The position numbers and the translations under genes were made by a program. Of a stretch of 64,000 nucleotides of DNA, positions 36,701 to 47,000 are shown one piece after another. Each line of letters starts with the position of its first letter. Within the stretch, counting starts at the first letter, position 1. A model generated the notes under the pieces. The model worked only from the letters and a program-made list of their open reading frames with translations. It did no database searches and was not told where the DNA came from. This stretch comes from Mesostigma viride (lineage: Eukaryota; Streptophyta; Mesostigmatophyceae; Mesostigmatales; Mesostigmataceae): the NCBI GenBank assembly GCA_009746045.1, contig RPFO01000579.1, positions 559,660-623,659 on the forward strand. The letters are read 5' to 3'.

Positions 36701-39700
36701 CACAAACAAGCAAGCAATGCTAGGCGAAAATGGAGGAGCTTGTCCACGGGGGTTAAGGAACAGGTTTAGGGTAGGCTTTCAAAGCATGAAACAACAAAAG
36801 GGGAGGACTAAAGTACCAATATTTAATGTGTATAAACACTCTCAGTGGACTCAATCTATTGCCCGGTACAACATTTTCCTACTCCAACCCACCTTTTTAT
36901 TCCAAAAGGGGTTGCCTTGCGAAGCCGTAGTAATACCCTCAGCAAAATTGACATTACCTATACTAAATGAGAAGAGGCACTTGAAAGCAGATTTGGAAGA
37001 GATTAAGAGAGGCACTTATAGCAGATTCTGAAGCAAATGTGCGCATAGTTAACCGAACTATGCATCCACATGTACCTTGGCATTGTCCATCTGGTGGGAA
37101 GAGACCGGAAAAAAAAAATCAAATCCATGTTTTCAAAAATAGAATTTTCCAACTCGCATAAAAGCCGGAAGTCCGAATCGGAGGTATCCAAACTCATCCT
37201 ATTTTAGAAATTTCGTTGAGGTTTTACTCCAGAAGAAACATGATGGGAACAGCCAAAGCCAAACTCACCCGTGCCTGTCTTGCTGCAGCTGATGGGCAAG
37301 TCATCAGAAAAGAAGAGGCCCAAGTGCCTGCGTTGTGGTTGACGTGATGGGTTGTGGTGTCCAGCATCAATAAGCAGCAATGGCATTTAACATAAGGCAA
37401 CAGCAATGGCATTGGACGACCCCCAGGGGCGCATGTCGTTGTTGACGTGACATGGCACACAATAGCGTGTGACAGCACATGCAAACATGCCTGTATAAGA
37501 AAACATAAGAGAAGCAAAGCGAACAGGGCTCGATTTCATATCATTTACCAAAAGAGGTAGGAAGCTCGTCATACCAAGACATCTACCCACAACCAAGACA
37601 TCTACCCACAACCAAGACATCTACCCACAACCAAGACACCTACCCACAACCAAGACACCTACCCACAACCAAGACATCTACCCAAGACATATACCCACAA
37701 CCAAGACATATACCAACAACCAAGACATCTACCCACAACCAAGACACCTACCCACAACCAAGACACCTACCCACAACCAAGACATCTACCCAAGACATAT
37801 ACCCACAACCAAGACATCTACCAACAACCAAGACATCTACCCACAACCAAGACATCTACCCACAACCAAGACATCTACCCACAACCAAGACATCTACCCA
37901 CAACCAAGACATCTACCCACAACCAAGACATCTACCCACAACCAAGACATCTACCCACAACCAAGACATCTACCCAAGACATATGCCCACAACCAAGACA
38001 TATACCCACCAACCGTTTCATACAGTTGTTTCGAATGTAGTTATTCAAGGGAAAGGCACGCGTGCCAACTAAGTGTTGTACCCCGAATACAGTCCTCGTG
38101 GTCTGTGTAACTTGGTCAGTCAAGGGACATGCGTTGTTGTATCCAGGACACCGTCCACGTGGTCTGTAACTCATCACTTCGTTGTCATTGTACATAGCTT
38201 AGTCAGTCGAGGGAAAAGGCATAGTTATCTAGTATACAGTCAGCGAGGTAACTGACTCCACTTACCTCTAGATGAGGGATTTGAGGAAGGAGAGAAGTAC
38301 AGTCAAGACAACGCACCCTGGGTGCATGTGTGCGGGCGAGTAACTGGCTACATGGACATAGGTTTAGAGAAGCGTGAAAGCACCAATAAGAGTGAGGTGA
38401 CCCACCACTGGTGCATCTGCGCAGGCGAGTAGGGGCCGTGCACCTCCCCCTTGGGGTCGACATAGTGGAACGTGGCGCCCTCCTGGTCGGGCAGGGTGAG
38501 TAAAACCAGCAATCCGGTGAAATGTTAATACATTGACGAGGCAAATTGAAGGGGTAAGGGGTGCCCTACGGGTGGGAGTAGCCCGCCGAAACACATGCAT
38601 GACATCGATGAGGCGATCAAGTGAGGTGCTGATGATGAGACAAGTTGCCGTAGAACGCGGCCCCCGCCAAATGGGAACCGATGAGGCGAGCGGCGTGGGA
38701 AAGCATAGGACATCACTTTAGACGAACAAGTACTCATGCGCCAACACTTTGAAAACATTAAAAACCTTTTTAAAAACATTTTTAAAAGGGGTTCGTGAGG
38801 CCGTAGGCGGTGCCCTGCTGATCGCAGGGATTGATGGGGCAGCCGCTTGATGAAAGACAGCGCAGAGCTCTGCACCCGCCTAGTCCTGCACAGGCCCAGG
38901 GAGCTACTGATTCAAACCTCCCTATTCGTTGTATTACTATCAAAACAACATGGATAACATTCGCCCGCCTAGTCCTGCACAAGCGCACGAAACCACATAC
39001 TTAAACAAGTTTATAGAACAGTCCTCGGGATAGCCTCCGCCCACCTTGGCATGCACAAACACACGGAACTCCCTATTTAAACCCTCCTGTTCGTTGTACT
39101 ACTATCAAAAAACAACAGAATAGCAATCGCCCACCTCGTTCTGCACAAACACGCGGAACAGCTACCATCCTTGGCATTTGACACTCCCTATTCCCTGCAC
39201 TTGTGGCTGGTGTCACAAACACTGTCCTTAGTTTAGTTTAGTTGAGTGTAGTTACCATCCTTGGATTTGACACCCCCTATTCCCTGCACTTGTGGCTAGT
39301 GTCACAAACAGTGTCCTTAGACAATAGTTGAGTGTAGTCAAATATATTTTATAGTTTACCAGATTTTAGTATAGTTTGGTATAGTTTTATGTCCAGACGC
39401 CCACCTTGTCCTGCACAAAGACGCGGAACGACAGCGCCTTGAACGCCTCCATGGCCGCGTCCTGGCCAGTAGCCGCCGCCACCGGAGCCGCCCCCGCTGC
39501 CATCCCCGCTCCCGACTCCACAACCCCCGCCGCATCCCTCCTCCCCCCCCTCTGCCCGTCTGCCCCCCCCCCCTTCCAACCCCCCCAGTGCCTCTCTCCC
39601 CTTCCCCTCCGGGGGCTGACCCAGCCCCACCACGGGCCACCTGACCCCCCTGGCTGCCCCGCCCCCGGCCCTTATCTCCCAAAGGCCCCCGATCCCCTGA

Positions 39701-42700
39701 CGGTCCCCGATCCCCCGATCCCCGGTCCCCTCGAACACCCTGGTAGGGGGCCTCGGCGCCGCCCCAGCTGCCAGCGGCCTGGCCCCCGGCCTGCGACGGC
39801 TCCCGAACTTCTGCACTACTGGCATCCGGTACGTACCCTCCCAGTCGTGAGAACACCGAGGGGGCACCGCCTGAAACAGGACGCCTGCCCCCCCCGCCGC
39901 CACCTCCGCCGCCCGACCCGCCACCACCCCAGCCGCCCCCGCCCCCAGGCTCTGAGTGGTCCTGCGAATACGGGTGAGGCCGGCGGCCTCCGCCCCCCCC
40001 CCCCCCCCCCCCAGCCGCCGCCACTACCGCCACCGGCACCATCGTATTCGTATTCATCCCGGTTGTCATGTTGCCATCCACCGTCACCGCCGCCACGGCT
40101 GCCGCCACCACCGCTGCCGGTACCGCCACTACCCCACCCCCCGCCCGCCGCCCCCCGGCCCCTGGCGGGGCCCCTGGGGCCATCGTGGGGTTGCTGCTGA
40201 CCGGCATCGGTCGGGTGCGGGTTGTCGAAACTGGATGATGTCAGCGCGCGATGAGCGCGGGCGATGACGTCAGCGCCACGCACGGGGACAGGGGGTGGGC
40301 GCACGGATGAGGGCGTTTGTCACGTCAACAGGCCTATGCGTGTCCACGAATAACAGGTCAAGATTACCCCATGGATATCACGGGATGGTTCAATGCGTGT
40401 CCACGAATAACAGGTCAAGATTACCCCAAGTAGGCACGTGATGGTTGAGACATGGGTGATGGGCACCACACGAGAGAATCGATACTGGGATCCATGTCCT
40501 GCGACACTTGCCCATCAAGCCTAGAATCCTGTCCGTTCCAATCAATCCTGTCAGGAAAGAATTGATCCTGTAGTCCATGGAGGACAGTTCCCAACCCATC
40601 CTGGAATCAATCCTGTCAGTTTCGATCCCGTGTTATCAATCCGGTCCGCGACCATACACACAATGACTGCCCGCGACACCTAATCGACAACCCCAGACAC
40701 GAGGCGACGACAGCGGCCGAGGCGACGACAGATACCTTCGAGCGCATGACGATGAACCCGGGAGGGCCCCAACATGCACCACGTCGTATCAGGAAGATTC
40801 AAGTCTACACTTCATCAATTATGCCATCTCATCGCATCGACATTGATCCATTTTAGTACATGATCCATGATAGTACCTGGTCTAAGAACGACAGCTACGC
40901 CGTGACTGACCCCCCCCCCCCCCCCCCAAGTCTCCCTGTCAAGGAGCATCCAGCCAAAAATGGATAAACTCTGCGTCGCCCTACCCTACCACTGGTGCAT
41001 TAAGCTCCTGCACACCCTACCGTCCCGCATGCCCTAACCTCCGGAGTGCCCTTATTTAACTTCCCCTAACCCACCTAGAGTGCCCAAGCATCCCGCATGC
41101 CCTACCTTCCCCACTGCCCTAGCCCACGTCCCCTAAATCCCCCAGCGCAAGCTAGCTTCCAACGCGCCCCAACCTCCAGCCTAAAACGCTAACCTCCAGC
41201 CTAACCGTTAACCTCCGGCCTAACCGCTAACCTCCAGCCTTAACGCTAACCTCCAGCCTTAACGCTAACCTCCAGCCTTAACGCTAACCTCCAGCCTTAA
41301 CGCTGACCTCCAGCCTTAACGCTGACCTCCAGCCTTAACGCTAACCTCCAGCCTAAACCCTGACCTCCGGTGTGCGCTAGCTTCCAGCATGGGGTGATTT
41401 CCATCGTGCCCTGCCCAAGTTGATCTTGGCAACTAAACGAGGGCCACGCTCCCATGTGTGTTTGTCATCACCCAGCCTGCCCTCCGCCCAGCACGCCGTG
41501 ATCTTCAGAGCGCTCCAGCCCAGAGCGCTCTGAAGATCACGGCGTGCCGCCTCGCGCACTTTCACAATCCAACCCCCTTAACACGAGGGGGTTGCCTTGC
41601 AAAGCCGTAGCCCAGCATCCAAAAGCCGTACCAAGTTTGGATATCCAGAAGGGTGGGCATCCAGGGTGGCACCCACCTGTCCCAGGGCGCGCCCGACCCT
41701 TCGTCCTTGCCGTCGCCCTGGTGTCGCCCCCCTGGCTGGGCCTGGGGTGGCTGGTGCGTTGGCCACCCCAAAAGGACGCAAATTGTGGGGACAGGTGTCA
41801 GGGACGAGGGAACCGAGGTTATAACAAGCAACGGGTTGTCTTAGTGGCAGCCTAGTGGGGGAGGATGGTCGGGGCGTACTGGGGACAGGTGTCAGGGATT
41901 ACAGGGAGGGTGACCCCAAGACGGTTGATACGTATACTCCAAGGAATGCACTGATATTTTTATAAATACCGTTACATTCGCCATCAAGTTTTTTTGGGAA
42001 AAGCATAGGGGGGGAGTATGGATAGGGCGTGATAGGGACAACAGTATATGGGGGCAAGGCAGAGGGTACCTTTTCCTGAACTAAAAATAGACATAAGCTG
42101 GGAAAGGTCCTTCGCGGGAAGGTCTAGAATCCCAGTCCTAAGCACGGAAAAATTTACTGAGACGCGCGTCAGCGGCAATCCGCCCGCATCTCCGTGCCAT
42201 ATCGTCGGCCCAGTCTGACAGGGAGGAAGAAAAGGTCCCGTTCTCTGAGCTTTTCTACCAAGAAACACGGTCAGTAAGCGCTTGGAAATGTACGTTGAAC
42301 GATCCCGTCTACCCTACACGTTTATATACTCGTCCATCCTCGTGGCCTTTCGCAATCATCATCTATCTACAAATGACTCTAGCTGGCTTCGTGCCTGACT
42401 AGCTTCTAGACTCGTGACGATACCTGCCTGACGCTGCAACCAGGAACGGAATTGAGAGCTTATTATTTGCGGCAAAAGAAACTGCAGCAGCCAAACAGGT
42501 CCCCACCTCGTCTTGCGATCTGTCATCGTGCAGGTACCAGTTAGGCTGCCGCTGGGGTCGAGGATGCAGGTCGCCACGGCCGGCTCTACTGGCCGATCCA
42601 GCATCACCGCCTCCTCCACCGCCTCCACTGTGCTTCCTAGGTTCATGACCACCGGTTAGCTCGGACACAGGGGCTTTGGCCCACCTTCCCTTCGAGTCCT

Positions 42701-42758
42701 CCTGAATTCCACCCTCGCGCCACCCACCATAGCGGTTTCTTTCCCCCGTGCTGTACAT
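33745..42758 (-). CDS. GYF-domain protein gene (partial model)
   Basis: The minus-strand exons I can support are A (42758-42507), B (ending 39405), C (38482-38406, GYF core) and D (about 35854-33760). The GYF core FHYVDPKGEVHGPYSPAQ has the D-G-GPYS-M-W pattern of the proline-rich-ligand-binding domain. The rest is largely disordered: Gly-rich in B, and Gln/Gly, Ala and Glu-rich in D. The upstream start faces the eIF3L gene across about 750 bp. GYF proteins act in mRNA decay, translation repression or splicing; which applies here is unknown. Exon linkage, intermediate exons (36-38 kb) and the C-terminus are unresolved, and B could belong to a separate gene. Every boundary I can see has exon-edge echoes, as in the neighbours. 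Confidence 0.45.
33760..35854 (-). CDS. Long disordered exon (exon D), Ala/Gln/Gly/Glu-rich
   Basis: An open frame of about 700 codons on the minus strand, with candidate acceptor TCTCTCAAG near 35855 and candidate donor GTGAGG near 33755. It contains a (GQ)n run (35299-35369), poly-Ala, an acidic Lys/Glu helix (EEEKKDKAEEKGSEFAEEQ) and near its end MEIRKLAVRAWLDKSSAAE. Composition is that of an intrinsically disordered region, with no catalytic domain. An acceptor-side echo lies at about 35990-36030 and a donor-side echo at about 33563-33592. Confidence 0.45.
36122..36525. repeat. 65-bp minisatellite
   Basis: Six units containing AACTACAGGGTTATGTTAAA and CCACGTGACTGC. Each unit holds a CACGTG hexamer in most copies. 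It lies within the presumed GYF-gene intron. Confidence 0.93.
37575..38010. repeat. 19-bp minisatellite
   Basis: About 22 units of CCAAGACATCTACCCACAA with a few shortened CCAAGACATATACC units. On the minus strand it reads TTGTGGGTAGATGTCTTGG. Confidence 0.95.
38406..38482 (-). CDS. GYF domain core exon
   Basis: The acceptor CCCGACCAG is followed by EGATFHYVDPKGEVHGPYS, ending MHQ-TG before a GTGGGT donor, 77 bp, phase 0 in and phase 2 out. W/F-Y-D-G-GP-S-M-W spacing fits the GYF family. The C-terminal part of the domain must lie in the next exon, not identified. Confidence 0.65.
38875..39160 (-). repeat. Four donor-side echoes of exon B
   Basis: Copies at about 39128-39160, 39037-39070, 38962-38993 and 38875-38902 repeat, on the minus strand, the end TTCCGCGTCTTTGTGCAGGA plus the GTGGGC donor of 39430-39399. 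Similarity falls with distance from the live junction. In the two farthest the GT has become GC. Confidence 0.85.
39405..40207 (-). CDS. Gly-rich exon ending in a conserved donor (exon B)
   Basis: The 3' end encodes AAMEAFKALSFRVFVQDK, then a GTGGGC donor (39404-39399). Four degenerate copies of this junction follow in the intron, which strongly supports a real exon end. The 5' limit is unknown. G-run lengths make the upstream frame uncertain, and the long Gly-rich frames here are in other phases. Confidence 0.4.
40325..40435. repeat. Direct repeat of about 37 bp
   Basis: ATGCGTGTCCACGAATAACA and GGTCAAGATTACCCCA occur at 40336-40372 and again at 40392-40428. The stretch from 40300 to 41170 is otherwise featureless. 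Confidence 0.85.
41180..41365. repeat. 18-bp minisatellite
   Basis: About ten units of CGCTAACCTCCAGCCTTA with a few substitutions. Confidence 0.93.
41493..41549. repeat. Perfect hairpin with a 25-bp stem and 7-nt loop
   Basis: GCACGCCGTGATCTTCAGAG and its continuation pair with an exact inverted copy across a CAGCCCA loop. It is a possible small fold-back element or small-RNA precursor. There is no flanking duplication. Confidence 0.85.
41866..42506. other. No gene identified
   Basis: Non-repetitive sequence downstream of candidate exon A on the minus strand, so probably intron of the GYF gene. I see no coding signal. Confidence 0.35.
42507..42758 (-). CDS. Candidate first exon of the GYF-domain gene
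   Basis: ATG at 42758 (MYSTGERNRYGGWREGGIQ), or an in-frame ATG at 42818. It ends YLHDDRSQDE before a GTGGGG donor, phase 0. Low-complexity Gly run in the middle. No domain recognised. Confidence 0.4.
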
Positions 42759-43507
42759 GTCTCGCACACAGCACGTCGCGGTCTGGGAAAAGAATTTCCC
42801 GGTGCAAACGTTGTACAAATATTAATTCAACCCTTGAAGCGTCATCATGCGACAGAAAGATCAAGGTTGCTCATCTCCATGGCTGGTAAATAAAACATTG
42901 ACGGCTGTTTCAGCAGCGAGCGAGATTCTGGTTCCCGCCTCGTCGATTCGGTGCTCTGTGTGCGTTGCGTGTTCGCGCGAAACTTGCACACGCACGGGTT
43001 GCAGTCAGCAGAGGTCAGCACTCAGCAGTCAGCACACGTTTACCCGCGCGGTCTCGTCGAGCAGGCTGCTGCTGTTGTAACCAATACAAGCTCTTCAAGT
43101 GTATATTGCTCCCAGCCGAATAGAAAGTTCTGGTTACAGGGTACCCTTCATTCACTGTCCAAAGATCTGCATCTGGAATCAAATAATATGTTACCTGAAG
43201 TATGCTAAAAACCACCCTTTGCTTACCCTAAAGGGGGCATTGTTGGCTGTATCGCAGTCTGTCAAAGTTGGGATTTGGGCCCAGAAAGTACTGCATCTCG
43301 TCGAATTGGGCCGGAGTGGGAGCCTGCAGGTAAACTGTGAACTTGCCAGCCTTCAGCCCGCCTTAAGTTTACCAATTTCCCTGGCGGCTCTTTTCGTGCA
43401 TGGCGCCAGCGGAGGGAAAAAGACGAGGGAAGGGGCGCCATCGCTGGTCCAGCGTGCTCTTGCGGCGTGCTCAATAGAGCGGTGTACTGCACGCCGGTTT
43501 GCCGAAA
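42759..43507. promoter_or_regulatory. Divergent region upstream of eIF3L and the GYF gene
   Basis: This lies between the eIF3L start (43508) and the candidate start of the minus-strand gene. No TATA box or named element is visible. Confidence 0.4.
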
Positions 43508-44023
43508 ATGTACGGGGGATACGATGACCACGATAGGGAGGAAAATGACCAGTTTTATATGCGGCCGGATGCCGTTGTCCCGGATGTGGTGAAGACATTC
43601 GTGGTCTATTTCTACAGGCACATACGGGAAAAGAATGTGGCCGAGATTCACCAGATGTACGAGGGCAGTTTCGCGAAGCTCACGGAGCGCTATTTCAAGG
43701 CGTCTCCCTGGCCACTAGTGGATGCTATTGCCCCTCTGGTTGACAATGATCACGTCTTCTGCCTGCTGTACAAGGAGATGTACTTCCGCCATATCTACGC
43801 CAAGGTGTCCCCGTCGCTGGCCCAGCGCTGCGAGTCGTGGGATAACTACTGCTCGTTGTTCCAGGTCATCCTCCACGGAAATGTCAACATGCAGCTGCCA
43901 AACCAGTGGCTCTTTGACATGATCGACGAGTTCATCTACCAATTTCAATCCTTCAGCCAGTATAGGTCGAAGCTGAAGACGAAGACGGATGAGGAACTAG
44001 CCCTGCTCAAGAACTGCTCGCAG
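43508..44023 (+). CDS. EIF3L: eIF3L exon 1
   Basis: 172 codons from MYGGYDDHDREENDQFYM to ALLKNCSQ, donor GTGGGT, phase 0. It contains the conserved FIYQFQSFSQY block. Confidence 0.96.
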
Positions 44024-47000
44024 GTGGGTTTTCCAGGAACGGTCTTTGTCAAACTGCCGGCATACGCCGACCGTGCTTGTCTCCCGTTTACAAGTTACTG
44101 GGCGTTCAGTTTCACGCCTGCCAACTTTGGTTGCGAGCATGTCAGGTCAACCCGGTTGTGTTTGTGTGCAATCTGGGCCAAGCCGGTTTTTAGTGTAGCT
44201 TGTTGCATGCGGTTATTGCTCTTGTCAATTGGAAGTTAACGCCGCTCATCCTCTTTTCCCGGTATATGGTTTATTACTTGAATACAAGCTCAGGGCCACC
44301 ACGTGGCCAGAGTGGGCTGGTCACCTAGTTTCTAATAGTGAGTCAAAGCTTAGTTGCATCTCCTCTTTTTTCCGCCTTATCCATATCAAAGCTTGTTTCT
44401 ACTTGTTGCGCGGCGGCCATTAGTTGCGTGGCCTTCAGTAAGTTACTTTTGCTTAGGTTCATCTTTGCTTATAGTAATGTTTTTTGTAGCTAACAGCGAC
44501 ACGGCTTCCCCTTGTGTCCCCTTGTCGCGGCGGCTGTGGATGACGAACAAAAGATTAGGGACATCTGTACCGCCCCCCTAGGGGGGCCGGGTTGATGAGC
44601 AACATCTGATGGGAATCTCTCTGACACAAGCCGCCTGTACACAAGCATGGAATAGGCTCACATGTCCCTTGAATGAGTTTTAGCTTTCTTTTTCTCCCTC
44701 TTGCCGCCTGCACCAAAACACGGTGCGGAGTACCTCCTCATGTACCTCTCTTTTCTCCCTTTCTCGTCGTTGTCTTGTCTGTCCCCTGTACCACAGTTAC
44801 TACCTTGTCCTAATTGTACTCCTTTTTTGTGTGCTCCCCCCCGCCCCTATTTACTTTGTTTGTAATGTACTAGAATTTCCATGTAATGTACTATAGCTGC
44901 ACAAGGCACCCAATCTTTATCAATTGTAGTGTTGGAAGCATGTCTGTCCATCCTCCCAGTCTTCCTAGCCCTGCCCTGCCCTGCCTTCTTTTGCCTGCCG
45001 CCCTCACCCTATGGTTCCGCACCTATTGCAACCCTTGGTTTCCGTACTAACTGCCCCAATCCCCATCTTCTCGCCGCGCAGGTATCCCAAACACTACCCA
45101 CCACATCACATATGTTTCCCCTGGAGGGCGGTTCTTGCATCGGCTCATGTGGCATAGCCTTTCCCACATGAGACCCGCTTTCAGAGCAGCATTGATAGGC
45201 TGCTGTGCATGCTCCACACAGGGTACTGGTAGTATCCTAACTGCGCTCCAAGTAGTATCCTAACTGCGCTCCAAGTAGTGTCCTAACTGCGCTCCAAGTA
45301 GTGTCCTAACTGCGCTCCAAGTAGTATCCTAACTGCGCTGCAAGTATTATCCTAACTGCGCTGCAAGTAGTATCCTAACTGCGCTCCAAGTAGTATCCTA
45401 ACTGCGCTCCAAGTAGTATCCTAACTGCGCTCCAAGTAGTATCCTAACTGCGCTCCAAGTAGTATCCTAACTGCGCTCCAAGTAGTATCCTAACTGCGCT
45501 CCAAGTAGTATCCTAACTGCGCTCCAAGTAGTGTCCTAGCTGCGCTGCCATCCATCAATTGAGTCAAGTTATCAATTGAGTTGCATTTCTGCACGCCTTC
45601 CCTTGTTTTTTTTCCCCATGCACTCCACCCACCCACCTGGTCTGGGCCTCTAACATGGTTGCGCACTTTCTGTGGTATTGTGATTTTTGTGTGCCCCACG
45701 TCGTTTGTGTGCATGATGGTCGTTCACGTACTTGCTTGCCACGCACCCCTCGCACCCACCACCCGCCCACCCACCAGGTCTGGAACGTCCTCGGGGTGCT
45801 CAACTTCCTGCAGGTACGGCTGCGGTTGCTGGCACAAGTGGCATGGTCCCCCAAGAGGGGGTTCGCTTTCAGGGCTTGAAAATATCTTAAGAGAAAGTAC
45901 TGGTTGAGTGGAACGTGGTAGGGTTTGGCAGGGTGCTTTATGTGGGGATCGTTGAACAGGGTATTGGCTTGGGGGCATTTGAACTGTACCTTTGAGAGGT
46001 CTCTGCTAGAATACCCGGTTCTTTAATTTTAGTATCTTTACTCGGCTCGTAACAGGTTTGGTGCTCTCTGTGGGTACCCTTTAGTACTAGTTGCGGGTAC
46101 ACGTGGACGGTTTGCGGGTGGATGTTTTAACGCGTGGGGCTTGGGGGGGGGGGGGGGGAAGAGCTCGTTTCTTTGACTCACTTGGTCCTGTCATTCCTGC
46201 GATCGCTGCGGAATGCATAGCAAGTTCGAATCCGTGTTGGAGCTACTTGAACTTTCGCGGTTTTCGCGTCCTGGCGCTCGGCAGCTTACAATCTGTTGCT
46301 TGCCTCAACAATATAAGAGCAATAGCGATTGCAAGGTACAAGAGCAATAGCAAGGTGTTAGGGTCTGGCCATGCCGCAAGAGGTAGGAGCAAGGGCAACC
46401 CTTAGGTTCATGTTTTTCTGGGATCTTTGCTATATGTTATCTATAATGTATAGTATATAGTATATCTGGTTGTCTCCTTGATAGTATATAGTATAGTATG
46501 GTATAGTATAGTATGGTTTAGTATAGTACAGTACAGTACAGTACAGTACAGTACAGTACAGTACAGTACAGTACAGTACAGTACAGTACAGTACAGTACA
46601 GTACAGTACAGTACAGTACAGTACAGTACAGTACAGTACAGTACAGTACAGTACAGTACAGTACAGTACAGTACAGTACAGAACAGTACAGTACAGTACA
46701 GTACAGTACAGTACCGTACAGTATAGTGTAGTGTAGTATAGTATAGTATAGTATAGTGTAGTATAGTGTAGTGTAGTGTATAGTCATCGATCATGTGTAT
46801 ATTTGCTTTTGTCTCCTTTTGCGTGATGTTTTGGCTCATCCTTCCTCCCCTTCGCTACTTATATCACCCGCGTGACAGGCGCTGGTGGACAAGGCGGACA
46901 TCGTGCTCATCCTCAACAAGGAGCGCGCGAGCGGGGACACCTGGTTCACCGACAACGACGGATACGACCTGTCGGGCGGCAGCAACGTGCTGCGCGTGCT

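Noticed and set aside
37560-38010. Regular 19-bp repeats as a CRISPR array
   Set aside because: Units are directly adjacent with no unique spacers, and the setting is a eukaryotic intron. It is a minisatellite.
46478-46839. Frames through the GTACA array
   Set aside because: A pure pentanucleotide repeat gives open frames on both strands; it is not coding.
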